From Desulfobacteraceae bacterium (lineage in GTDB: Bacteria > Desulfobacterota > Desulfobacteria > Desulfobacterales > Desulfobacteraceae): 64,000 bases of DNA. Numbering within the stretch: position 1 is the first letter of the stretch; the number at the start of each line of letters is the position of its first letter. This document shows positions 11,110-18,522 of this stretch, in pieces. Both the position numbers and the translations under genes were made by a program. The DNA lies in assembly GCA_024225635.1 (NCBI GenBank), contig JAAEMK010000497.1:248001-312000 (forward strand), written 5' to 3'. The notes below the pieces were generated by a model. It ran no database searches and was not told where the DNA came from. It saw only the letters and a list, made by a program, of their open reading frames with translations.

Positions 11110-11144
11110 ATCAGCCGTTCCGGTTACCGGAGCGGCTGATTTTT
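11110..11144. terminator. Bidirectional terminator holding a stop codon in its loop
   Basis: The stem ATCAGCCG-TCCGG pairs with CCGGA-CGGCTGAT around a 3-base loop and is followed by TTTT on the + strand. The TAA stop of the convergent hydrolase gene (11124-11126) is the loop itself. It ends the gene at 9445-11076 and probably also the hydrolase transcript. Confidence 0.8.
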
Positions 11145-11822
11145 GTGCCGGAGCCATTCCCGGCATTTTTTTATTATTTGTTCGTGCACATCCTTGTCTT
11201 TTCGCGGATCGGATTTGGGCAGGTTAAAGGAGTGATCGCCGTTCTCGATGATCTCAAGCTCCCGGGGGCAGGTGAGCCGGTTGAAAACGGTCTGCAGCAG
11301 GCCGAGATCGCAGAACGGGTCCCGTGTGCCTTCGAAAAAGAGCATTGGAACGTTGATGCCGTAAAGGTGGGCGTCCTTGAGCTTCTCTTTCCTGCCCGGG
11401 GCGTGGAGGGGGTACCCGAGGAAGATGAGCCGGTCCGGTGTGATGTCATTGTTGGCCACGGCAATGGAGGCGATCCTGCCGCCCAGGGATTTGCCCACGG
11501 CCACCAGGGTCTCCAGGGGGGGACCCGGTGTGTCCCGGAGAAAGGCGATGGCGCTCTGCCATGCCTTGATCAGCGTGTGTTCGGGATCGGCGGATTTTTT
11601 CCCCTTTTCACGGTAGGGAAAATTGAAGCGCAGGGTGATATAGCCAAGCTCGGCCAGGCCCTCCGCCACCCCCGAGATGGAGGGATGGTTCATGTCGTTT
11701 GCCATGCCGTGGGCAAAGACAAGGCCGGTGGCGCTGTTGTGGTTGGGGGTGTCGGGGGCGGCAAGGATGCCGGAGACCGATTCGTCCTGGTTGACGGGGA
11801 TGGAAACGGTTTCGATCTTCAT
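11124..11822 (-). CDS. Alpha/beta hydrolase, KANL3/Tex30-dienelactone hydrolase type
   Basis: A 232-residue single-domain hydrolase. The oxyanion region is LVFAHGMANDMNHP and the nucleophile elbow is GKSLGG (Ser about residue 111). The acid is in FFEGTRDPFCD and the base in NGDHSFNLP. The size and the DHSF ending match the KANL3/Tex30 branch of the fold, whose bacterial substrates are unknown. AGGAG lies six bases before the ATG. It is monocistronic, and its stop codon lies in the loop of a shared terminator. Confidence 0.82.
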   Translation of the reverse strand: MKIETVSIPVNQDESVSGILAAPDTPNHNSATGLVFAHGMANDMNHPSISGVAEGLAELGYITLRFNFPYREKGKKSADPEHTLIKAWQSAIAFLRDTPGPPLETLVAVGKSLGGRIASIAVANNDITPDRLIFLGYPLHAPGRKEKLKDAHLYGINVPMLFFEGTRDPFCDLGLLQTVFNRLTCPRELEIIENGDHSFNLPKSDPRKDKDVHEQIIKKCREWLRHKNQPLR

Positions 11823-12097
11823 GGGGTTCTCCTGTGATGAAGGGGCTTGGGCCCTGTTCTCTTTTTTAAGATGTCTATTCGGGTGTGATGATGGTCACTT
11901 CACTTTGGCGGCCCATTGAGATATGGGGTCAGGCCATGGCCGGGATTATCAGATTTTTACCCTTCCGTGTCAATGGAAATTCCTTTGCCCGGGTCCCATG
12001 GCAAATAATGGTTGAATCGGAAAAGGGATTTCGATAGGGTGCGAATTAATTGGCAACAGGATTGATTTCAAAGGATTCCAGCAAGGGAGAACAAGGT

Positions 12098-12868
12098 ATG
12101 AAGTTCAGGCCGTGTATTGATTTGCGCAACGGCAGGGTGGTTCAGATCGTCGGGGGAACCCTCACTGACCAGGGGGGAGAAGCCCCGGTCACCAATTTCG
12201 AGAGCATGCGGTCCCCACGGGATTTTGCGGCGATGTACAAGCAGGACAACCTGACCGGGGGCCATGTGATCGCCCTTGGGCCCGGCAACCATGATGCCGT
12301 GATGGACGCCGTAACCGCCTGGCCGGGCGGACTCCAGGTGGGGGGCGGCATCACCCCGGACAACGCCCTTTCCTACCTGGATGCCGGGGCAAGCCATGTG
12401 ATCGTCACCTCCTATGTGTTTTCAGGGGGCAGGATCGATATGGAACGGCTCGATAAACTGGTTGCCACCGTGGGAACGGAGCGGCTGGTCCTGGATTTGA
12501 GCTGCCGGAAACGGGGGGATGGGTTTTGGATCGTGACCGACCGCTGGCAGACCTTCACCGATGTGGCCGTCACCCCGGAAACCCTGTCGGAATTGTCCGG
12601 GTTCTGTGATGAATTCCTTGTCCACGGCGTGGACGTGGAGGGAAAGATGCAGGGCATCCAGACGGAGCTTGTGGAGATCCTGGGCAACCATGCCGCCATC
12701 CCCGTGACCTATGCCGGAGGGGTCAGCACCATGGCCGACCTTGACACGGTGAACACCCTTGGCAAGGGCCGGGTGGACCTTACCATCGGAAGCGCCCTGG
12801 ATATTTTCGGCGGCACCCTTCCCTATGCGGATGTGGTTAAAAAACTGGGGCCGGGTCTACACTCTTGA
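12098..12868 (+). CDS. hisA: HisA, ProFAR isomerase of the eukaryotic (HIS6) type
   Basis: Interconverts ProFAR and PRFAR in histidine synthesis. The 256-residue barrel starts with [20 protein letters not shown], with the catalytic Asp in the first strand, and continues through [45 protein letters not shown] and TYAGGV. The DLSCRKR and KWQTF-like segments and the DVEG motif are those of fungal/plant HIS6 rather than the usual bacterial HisA. I chose ATG 12098 over the upstream in-frame start because GGGAG precedes it. The last six codons and the stop lie inside an interspersed repeat copy. No other his gene is next to it. Confidence 0.85.
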   Translation: MKFRPCIDLRNGRVVQIVGGTLTDQGGEAPVTNFESMRSPRDFAAMYKQDNLTGGHVIALGPGNHDAVMDAVTAWPGGLQVGGGITPDNALSYLDAGASHVIVTSYVFSGGRIDMERLDKLVATVGTERLVLDLSCRKRGDGFWIVTDRWQTFTDVAVTPETLSELSGFCDEFLVHGVDVEGKMQGIQTELVEILGNHAAIPVTYAGGVSTMADLDTVNTLGKGRVDLTIGSALDIFGGTLPYADVVKKLGPGLHS

Positions 12869-12917
12869 CAGATTTTCGTTTGTAAAAAGATGGGGCCGGG
12901 TCTACCTGCTTGATAGA
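12847..12917 (+). repeat. Two copies of a short interspersed repeat at convergent gene ends
   Basis: Two near-copies sit 45 bp apart: GGGGCCGGGTCTACACTCTT at 12847-12866 (continuing GACAGATTTT) and GGGGCCGGGTCTACCTGCTT at 12892-12911 (continuing GATAGATGCC). The first holds the hisA stop and the second the stop of the convergent MFS gene. The core, (G)GGTCTACACTCTTGACAGA, recurs at 14181, 16140 and 17584. Confidence 0.7.
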
Positions 12918-14134
12918 TGCCGGCCCGGGGCCGGTTGTTCCGAGCCGGGCAGGCACTCATGTCCCCTGAAAGCGTTGATGAGAAACATGGCGGTCATAAT
13001 GCCTGTAACCAGGAAAATACCGGCCCCGGCAACAAGGGTGGACGGTAACCCGGCCCGGTCGGCAAACCACCCCAGGAAGGGGCCCAGGATGACAAAGGCG
13101 AGCCGGATGATGAGGCTCCTGATGGAGAGTACCGTGGCCCGGATCTCCGAGGGGGTGATTTCGTTGATGTGGTTTTTCAGGATCGGCGTCGCAATTCCCC
13201 GGATGATGTAGAACAGAAAGAGAAAGAAAAGCGCCCCCAGGGTGCTGAACAGCCCTAAAGTCAGATAGCCCGAGGCAATGCCGATGGCGATGAACAGGAT
13301 GGTGTTTTCCCGGCCAAGCCATCTTTCAAACTTGTAGGCGTGCATGGATGTGACGCCGGCGGTCAGGTTCAACAGGGGAATGAAGACGCCGTACAGGGCC
13401 AGGGGCAGTGCCAGGAACACGAAGTAGGGCTGGACAAACCAGGCCATGGTCAGGGTGGCGGTGCCAATGATGGACGAATAGGCGATGGTCGCCTGGAGTC
13501 CCTGGTTTTCGAACAGGGCATACCGCACGATCCTGAGGATCTGTTTAAAACTGGTGCTGCCGGTCATCTCCCTGCGCCGGGGCTCGAACAGGGTCAGGGC
13601 TGCCGGGATGGCGGAAAATGCCACTGCCGCCTGGAAAAAAAAGGTGGTGCGAAGGCTGATGACGGCAATGAGAACCCCCAGGGGGGCGGCAATGGCCTCG
13701 GCAAAGTTGCCGGCGGAGATCAGGCGTCCCTCGATCTTCAGGTACTCTTTTTCTCTTTTTGCTTCCTGGAGGGTGTCATAGAGCATGGCGGAGTCGGAAC
13801 CGGATATGAAACTCTGGCCTATGCCGAGGATGATCTCACAGGCCAGGAACCCCCAGAACCCCGTGGAGACGCAGTAAAGGGCGAATCCAACAAATCCCAG
13901 CACGCTTCCCAGGATCAGGGAGCGTTTTCTTCCCCAGATATCCCCGAAATAGCCGGAGGGAATCTCCAGGCAAACGATGGCAGCCGAATAGACCGCCTTG
14001 AGCAGGAACAGGTCATGGGTGGTAAGGCCGTTCTCCCGGTAAAACAGGAACACGATGGGCATGGTCAGCATCAGCCACTTGGAGAGCTTGATGACGTAGA
14101 GTCGTAGGATGTTTGATCTAACGGTTTGATGCAT
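12902..14134 (-). CDS. MFS transporter
   Basis: About 410 residues with 12 predicted membrane helices. The loop between helices 2 and 3 has GYFGDIWGRKRSLILG, the major-facilitator signature. It is a secondary transporter in the inner membrane; the overall form resembles multidrug-type MFS members, but the substrate is not predictable. The start at 14134 has GGGAG six bases upstream; the frame extends to 14266 without a ribosome site and through repeat sequence, so the longer form is unlikely. The stop codon lies inside an interspersed repeat. It is divergent from azlC, with 149 bp between the starts. Confidence 0.85.
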   Translation of the reverse strand: MHQTVRSNILRLYVIKLSKWLMLTMPIVFLFYRENGLTTHDLFLLKAVYSAAIVCLEIPSGYFGDIWGRKRSLILGSVLGFVGFALYCVSTGFWGFLACEIILGIGQSFISGSDSAMLYDTLQEAKREKEYLKIEGRLISAGNFAEAIAAPLGVLIAVISLRTTFFFQAAVAFSAIPAALTLFEPRRREMTGSTSFKQILRIVRYALFENQGLQATIAYSSIIGTATLTMAWFVQPYFVFLALPLALYGVFIPLLNLTAGVTSMHAYKFERWLGRENTILFIAIGIASGYLTLGLFSTLGALFFLFLFYIIRGIATPILKNHINEITPSEIRATVLSIRSLIIRLAFVILGPFLGWFADRAGLPSTLVAGAGIFLVTGIMTAMFLINAFRGHECLPGSEQPAPGRHLSSR

Positions 14135-14180
14135 CGTTTCTCCCGCCGGTAAAAGGCCACAAGATAGCAGATTGAAGTCG

Positions 14181-14206
14181 GCAGGTCCATACCCTTGACA
14201 GATTTC
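14181..14206 (+). repeat. Interspersed repeat copy upstream of azlC
   Basis: GCAGGTCCATACCCTTGACA at 14181-14200, continuing GATTTC, matches the repeat seen at 12847. A second part-copy, CCCCTTGACAGAAAA, starts at 14216 and contains the -35 hexamer of the azlC promoter. Confidence 0.55.
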
Positions 14207-14219
14207 ACCGCCTTTCCCC

Positions 14220-14247
14220 TTGACAGAAAAGTAGTGGTTACTATAAT
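14220..14247 (+). promoter_or_regulatory. Perfect-consensus sigma70 promoter of azlCD-trmB
   Basis: TTGACA at 14220-14225 and TATAAT at 14242-14247 are separated by 16 bp. Both hexamers are exact consensus. The azlC start is 37 bp past the -10 box. Confidence 0.85.
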
Positions 14248-14255
14248 AGTCACTA
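14232..14255. promoter_or_regulatory. Operator-like dyad over the azlC -10 box
   Basis: TAGTG at 14232-14236 and CACTA at 14251-14255 open and close an imperfect 12+12 dyad (half-sites TAGTGGTTACTA and TAGTGACTATTA, 9 of 12 equal) that covers the -10 hexamer. A bound repressor would block the strong promoter. The TrmB-type regulator encoded third in the operon is the natural candidate, giving self-control; this is inference. Confidence 0.5.
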
Positions 14256-14283
14256 ATCAAAAACAAACAGGGGAGACAGATTT

Positions 14284-14979
14284 ATGAAACAAAAAATAGG
14301 AGCCGCCTTAAAGGCCGGGCTCCCGATTTCCATCGGGTTTGTTCCTGTATCCGTTGCCTTCGGCATACTGGCCAAGGCGTGCGGCGTAACGCTGTTGGAG
14401 TGTTTTCTCTTTTCGGCCGTGGTTTTTGCCGGGGCCAGCCAGTTCATCGCCCTGAACCTTCTGGTCTCGGGCATGGGGCCGGGGGGCATTGTCCTGACCA
14501 CCCTGCTGGTGAACTTCCGCCATTTCCTGATGAGCGCAAGCCTCGCAACCCGGCTGGGCCACCTGCCCAAACGATACCTTTTTCCCATGGCCTTCGGCAT
14601 CACGGACGAGGTGTTTTCCGTGCTTTCCTTTACCAGGGGAGATATCTCAAAGACCCATGTGTTTCTGGTGGAACTGTGCGCCTATTCGGCATGGGTGGGC
14701 GGCAGCGTGGCCGGTTTCATCCTTGGGGGCTTTTTACCGGAGATTTTGTCAAAGAGCATGGGGGTGGCCCTGTATGCCCTGCTCCTTGCCATCCTGCTGC
14801 CCGAGGTCAAGGCCTCGTTCCGGGCGTTGATCCTGGCGATTTCGTCGGCCCTGCTCAACACCTGGCTGGTTTATCTGGACATTTTGCCCAAGGGGTGGAC
14901 CATCATTGTCTGCATCGTGATCGTGGCATCCATGGGCAGTTTTTTCATGACGTTTGAAAAAGAGGAAGAAAATCCATGA
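14284..14979 (+). CDS. azlC: AzlC family branched-chain amino acid exporter, large subunit
   Basis: A 231-residue membrane protein with the AzlC opening GLPISIGFVPVSVAFGIL, then FAGASQFIALNLL and the NFRHFLMSASLATRL motif. AzlC works with the small AzlD protein to export branched-chain amino acids or analogues across the inner membrane (family knowledge; exact substrate not shown). GGGAG lies upstream of the ATG. It overlaps azlD by 4 bp (ATGA). Expression is probably set by the consensus promoter and dyad at 14220-14255. Confidence 0.92.
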   Translation: MKQKIGAALKAGLPISIGFVPVSVAFGILAKACGVTLLECFLFSAVVFAGASQFIALNLLVSGMGPGGIVLTTLLVNFRHFLMSASLATRLGHLPKRYLFPMAFGITDEVFSVLSFTRGDISKTHVFLVELCAYSAWVGGSVAGFILGGFLPEILSKSMGVALYALLLAILLPEVKASFRALILAISSALLNTWLVYLDILPKGWTIIVCIVIVASMGSFFMTFEKEEENP

Positions 14980-15284
14980 AAACATTGATACCCTTGATAT
15001 TTGGAATGGCGGTGGTGACCTATCTGCCGAGGCTGATCCCCCTGCTGTTCATTGGCAATCGAAGGATTCCCCGGCGTATGGACGCGTTTTTGAAATGCAT
15101 TCCCCTGGCCGCCCTGGGGGCCCTGATCGTCCCGGGCGCGTTCCAGGCAACCCCGGATTTGCCCATGGCCGCCGCTGCCGGCATGGGATTCACCATTGCC
15201 TGCGGCTTGTTCCGGGGCGGGATCATCGTGCCGGTTCTGGGCTCCGTGGCGGTAACCTATTGCGTGCTTTTGGCCAATATCTGA
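14976..15284 (+). CDS. azlD: AzlD family small subunit
   Basis: A 102-residue protein with three to four membrane helices. The characteristic start is VVTYLPRLIPLLFIGNRRIPRRMDAFLKCIP. It is the usual partner of AzlC and of normal length. Translation is coupled to azlC by the ATGA overlap. The trmB-type gene follows after 23 bp. Confidence 0.9.
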   Translation: MKTLIPLIFGMAVVTYLPRLIPLLFIGNRRIPRRMDAFLKCIPLAALGALIVPGAFQATPDLPMAAAAGMGFTIACGLFRGGIIVPVLGSVAVTYCVLLANI

Positions 15285-15307
15285 AAATGGAGGAGTAAAT
15301 AGTTTAG

Positions 15308-16111
15308 ATGGATACGGTTCGTATTGTCATGGACGACATGAAACGGCTGGGGTTCTCCGAGTATGAGTGCAAGGCCTACCTTGCCCTGCTGGCGGAGTTC
15401 CCCATGAACGGGTATGCCTTGAGCAAGGCTTCCGGCATACCAAGATCGAGGATCTATGAGGTCCTGAAAAACCTGATGGCCAAGGAGATGGTGCTGGAGC
15501 AGGAAGAGGAGAAGAACAAGCTCTACTATCCGGTGGAGCCGGCCACCTTCATCGGCAACCTCAAGGCGAGCTACAGCGAGGTGTTCTCCAACGTCTCCGA
15601 TTACACCGCCAGGCTCTACAAGGAAAAGAAGAAGGATGACCGGCTGGTGGTGATCCGGGGGCGGAAGCATATCATAGGCTTTTTGAAACAGCTGATCGAC
15701 GGGGCCGAAAAACGGATCGCCATGTCCGTGTGGGAGGAGGAGATCAAGGAGCTTTATCCTGAGTTGGACCGGGCCCTTGAGCGGGGGGTGTGCCTTCGCG
15801 GCATCTATTTCGGCAGCAACAACCGTTACAAGGACCTTGTGCCCCACCGGCGCATGGACCGGTATCTCGCCGAGAAAAAAGAGCGGTTCATGTCCATCAT
15901 CATCGACTCCACCCACACCATCTCCGGCATTGTCTCCAGGGGAGAGGAGAGCAAGGTGACCTGGACCCGGGATCAGGGGTTCATGGAGATCAGCGAGGAC
16001 TACATCTCCCACGATCTTGTGGTGAACCTCTATTCCGCATCCCTTGACAAGGAGGCCTATGAGAAGTTCGAGGCCTTTGCCGACAAGGTCCACGATCACT
16101 ACTTTCACTGA
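15308..16111 (+). CDS. TrmB family transcriptional regulator
   Basis: 267 residues. An N-terminal winged helix (LGFSEYECKAYLALL, GYALSKASGIPRSRIYEVLKNLMAKE) is followed by a short coiled coil and the TrmB effector domain (KDDRLVVIRGRKHIIGFLKQLIDGAEKRIAMSVW). TrmB proteins sense small ligands, classically sugars, and either repress or activate. As the third gene of azlCD-trmB it probably controls this operon through the dyad at 14232-14255. The ATG has GGAGTAAATAGTTTAG upstream, a rather long spacer. Confidence 0.88.
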   Translation: MDTVRIVMDDMKRLGFSEYECKAYLALLAEFPMNGYALSKASGIPRSRIYEVLKNLMAKEMVLEQEEEKNKLYYPVEPATFIGNLKASYSEVFSNVSDYTARLYKEKKKDDRLVVIRGRKHIIGFLKQLIDGAEKRIAMSVWEEEIKELYPELDRALERGVCLRGIYFGSNNRYKDLVPHRRMDRYLAEKKERFMSIIIDSTHTISGIVSRGEESKVTWTRDQGFMEISEDYISHDLVVNLYSASLDKEAYEKFEAFADKVHDHYFH

Positions 16112-16119
16112 GCCGGTTG

Positions 16120-16158
16120 AGGTCTTGACCCTTTAGAAAAAAGGGTGTAGACCTGATT
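16120..16158. repeat. Repeat-derived hairpin after the TrmB-type gene
   Basis: AGGTCTTGACCCTTT at 16120-16134 pairs with AAAGGGTGTAGACCT at 16140-16154. The right half, read on the - strand, is a copy of the interspersed repeat (AATCAGGTCTACACCCTT). It may serve as terminator of the azlCD-trmB operon. Confidence 0.55.
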
Positions 16159-16184
16159 TCATTGAAAATCAACCGATTCCGGGG

Positions 16185-16294
16185 GTGTCGTGGACAATTT
16201 TTCCTATTGCGTTGTGTTTACCCTTCCCCGCCCCGGACTATGAAAAGTTGTTGGAGGTGTCGTGGACAATTGTCTGTATTGCGCTGTGTTTACC
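16185..16294 (+). repeat. 72-bp-period duplication of the symporter start region
   Basis: GTGTCGTGGACAATT occurs at 16185-16199 and again at 16257-16271. In both copies it is followed by TATTGCG, one changed base, and TGTGTTTACC, with about six mismatches in 38 bp. The second copy is the real start of the symporter gene; the first is a degenerate copy of its start codon and first codons. Confidence 0.8.
16190..16243 (+). CDS. Candidate 17-residue leader peptide (duplicated symporter N-terminus)
   Basis: GTG at 16190 opens a frame whose first residues (MDNFSYCVVFT) copy the symporter N-terminus (MDNCLYCAVFT). It ends in TGA at 16243, 18 bp before the real start. The first copy has GGGGG instead of GGAGG as ribosome site. 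It could be a leader peptide or a dead remnant. Confidence 0.3.
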   Translation: MDNFSYCVVFTLPRPGL

Positions 16295-17566
16295 GTTTCC
16301 TTTGTGCTCATCTCATGGTTTGTGATCCGAACGTCCAAAACCGTTAAAACCGGCCGGGATTTCTCCGTTGCCGACCGGTCCCTTACCTCCGCCCAGGTTT
16401 CCTGGGTGATCATCGGCACCCTGGTGGGAGGGATTTCCACCATTGGAACGGTCCAGGCCGCCTATGACCACGGGCTGGCGGCCTGGATCTTCACCTTGGG
16501 AAGCGGCATCTCCTGCTTTGTCCTGGGCTGCTTCTTTGCCGTGGCCCTGCGGCGGGAGCAGGTGGTCACCGTCTCGGAATTCCTGGGCAACTACTTTGGA
16601 GAGCGCTTTCAATACTACAGCAGCTTTTTCAACTCCCTGGGCATGTTCATCCACATTCTCGCCCAGTACCTTGCCGCCATGGCCATCCTCCAGTCCGTGT
16701 TCGGTTTCTCCCAGGCGGTATCGGTGCTGATCACCACCGGCCTCATGGTGGTATTCGTGGTGTCCGGCGGCATTGCCGGGGCCGGCACGGTGGGAAGAAT
16801 CAAGTTTTTCATGCTCTACGGCATCATGGTGCTATCCGCGGTTCTTGCGGTTCGAAACGGCGGGGGATTTGAAGAGATCCTTGCCCGTCTGCCCCGGGAG
16901 GGCCGGTTCCTGAGCCTCTTTTCCTACGGGGTGGGGCCCACCCTGGTGGACATGGGCTCCATGATCGTGGGGGTGCTCTCCACCCAGATCTACCTCCAGG
17001 CGATCTTTGCCGCAAAGACCGTCAGGCAGGCCCGGAACGGCGCTTTCCTGAGCGCTCTTGTGATCCCGCCCATCGGTATCCTCGGCATCATCATCGGGCT
17101 TTATCTCAGGGCCTGGCACCCGGAACTTGGGGCCAACAGCGCCCAGGCCCTGCCGTTCTTCTTCAAACTTGCCTTTCCCCCGGGCGTTGCCGCGCTCTTT
17201 TCCGCGGGATTGCTTCTCGTGGTGCTTGGCACCGGGGCGGGCCTGGTGCTGGGGGTCACAACCAACCTGTACATGGATGTGATCGCCAAGGTGCCGCGCC
17301 TGTCGGCCGGGATGGAGCCGTTGCGGCTGATCCGGACCTGTGCCCTGGTGGTGCTGGCCGCATCCTCGGCCATTGTGTTCACGGGGCTTGATTCCACCAT
17401 CCTCAAGTGGAGCTACCTTTCCATGGGCCTTCGCGGGGCGTCTGTGTTCGCCGGGCTCTTTGTGGTGATCTTCATGGGCGGCTTAAGGGAGTCACGGGCC
17501 ATGCAAACGGCCCTGTACCTGATGCCCCTGCTTTATATGCTGGGAGCCGGCCTGAATATAAGCTAG
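16262..17566 (+). CDS. Sodium:solute symporter family protein
   Basis: 434 residues with about 12 membrane helices. The family pattern is visible: SVADRSLTSAQVSWVIIGTLVGGISTIGTVQAAYDHG near the N-terminus (sodium site 2 region) and VTVSEFLGNYFGERFQYYSSF. It is a secondary, probably Na+-driven, uptake system of the SSS family; the substrate is unknown. The GTG start is preceded by GGAGG with a 4-base spacer. The region upstream is a duplicate of this start. Its 3' end overlaps the convergent EamA gene by 4 bp. Confidence 0.85.
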   Translation: MDNCLYCAVFTVSFVLISWFVIRTSKTVKTGRDFSVADRSLTSAQVSWVIIGTLVGGISTIGTVQAAYDHGLAAWIFTLGSGISCFVLGCFFAVALRREQVVTVSEFLGNYFGERFQYYSSFFNSLGMFIHILAQYLAAMAILQSVFGFSQAVSVLITTGLMVVFVVSGGIAGAGTVGRIKFFMLYGIMVLSAVLAVRNGGGFEEILARLPREGRFLSLFSYGVGPTLVDMGSMIVGVLSTQIYLQAIFAAKTVRQARNGAFLSALVIPPIGILGIIIGLYLRAWHPELGANSAQALPFFFKLAFPPGVAALFSAGLLLVVLGTGAGLVLGVTTNLYMDVIAKVPRLSAGMEPLRLIRTCALVVLAASSAIVFTGLDSTILKWSYLSMGLRGASVFAGLFVVIFMGGLRESRAMQTALYLMPLLYMLGAGLNIS

Positions 17567-18489
17567 GCCTGGCCTCTTGAGTTTTTTGTCAAGAGTGTAG
17601 AACTGACCCCGGTAGTCCGGGGGCGCTTGTTCACCATGAGCAGGTTGCCGAGAAGGATCAGGGTCACCCCGGTGACGGCCTCGCCGCTCCAGTGGTAGTT
17701 CTCCCAGATGGTTGAGATGACAAGGGCCACTATGGGAAAGAGCAGGGTGGCATAGGCGGCACGGTCCGCGCCGATGCGGCCCACGAGGGACAGATAGCAG
17801 CCAAAGGCCACGATGGAGCCGAACACGGCAAGATAGACAAGGGCGGTGACATAGGTGGTCGACAGCACCAGGGTGAATTCTTTGCCCATGACCAGGGCCG
17901 CCATCAGCATCAATATCGTGCCGTAGGCCATGCCATAGGCGTTGGTCTGGATGATCGGCAGCCCCTGTTTCTGGTTCCGGGCCGAGATGATGTTGCCAAG
18001 GGAGGCGGAATAGGTGGCGATCAGGCACAGCACCATGCCCTTCATGCCGTTGTCCCCGAAATGAAAACGGGCAAGCTCGGGTTTGAACACGAAGATGATG
18101 CCCACAAGGCCCAGGGCGCCGCCCGCGATCACCTTGGGATCAAAGGGCGCCTTGAGAAAAAGATTGGCGTTGACCATGTTCATGACCACGATGGTGGAAA
18201 AGATCACCGCGGCAAGGCCGCTGGTGAGATAGAGTTCCGCCACGTAAAAGAGCCAGTAGTTGACCCCGAACAGGAGGGCGCCCTGGAGGACCATGAAGGC
18301 GTGATCCTTCAGGGTGAAGCGCATCCTGAGGCGCTTGACCACACACCAGGCCATGAGGAGGATTGCTGCAAGGCTGAAGCGGTAGATCACGGAGATCATC
18401 GGGTCGACGGGGCCCAGCTGGAATTTGATGGCAAGCCAGGTGGAACCCCAGATCAATACGGTAAGGGTGTAGAACATGAAATTTTCCAT
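17563..18489 (-). CDS. EamA/DMT family exporter
   Basis: 308 residues with ten membrane helices in two EamA repeats. The opening (TLTVLIWGSTWLAIKFQLG, then YRFSLAAILLMAW) is typical of amino-acid/metabolite exporters of the drug/metabolite transporter superfamily. The last 15 or so codons run through an interspersed repeat copy, so the C-terminal tail (GVSSTLLTKNSRGQA) is probably repeat-encoded. AGGAGACC precedes the ATG. The MocR-type gene lies 33 bp upstream on the same strand, suggesting a two-gene operon. Confidence 0.88.
   Translation of the reverse strand: MENFMFYTLTVLIWGSTWLAIKFQLGPVDPMISVIYRFSLAAILLMAWCVVKRLRMRFTLKDHAFMVLQGALLFGVNYWLFYVAELYLTSGLAAVIFSTIVVMNMVNANLFLKAPFDPKVIAGGALGLVGIIFVFKPELARFHFGDNGMKGMVLCLIATYSASLGNIISARNQKQGLPIIQTNAYGMAYGTILMLMAALVMGKEFTLVLSTTYVTALVYLAVFGSIVAFGCYLSLVGRIGADRAAYATLLFPIVALVISTIWENYHWSGEAVTGVTLILLGNLLMVNKRPRTTGVSSTLLTKNSRGQA
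17584..17610 (-). repeat. Interspersed repeat copy at the end of the EamA gene
   Basis: Read on the - strand: GGGGTCAGTTCTACACTCTT (17610-17591), continuing GACAAAA. It matches the 12847 copy in 15 of the 16 bases CTACACTCTTGACA plus flanks, and provides the last codons of the EamA gene. Confidence 0.65.
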
Positions 18490-18522
18490 CTTCGGTCTCC
18501 TGTTGGTTGGTAGTTTGGTTGT

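Noticed and set aside
12050-12070. TTGGCAACAGGATTGAT as a sigma54 promoter for hisA
   Set aside because: The -12 element reads GA instead of the invariant GC.
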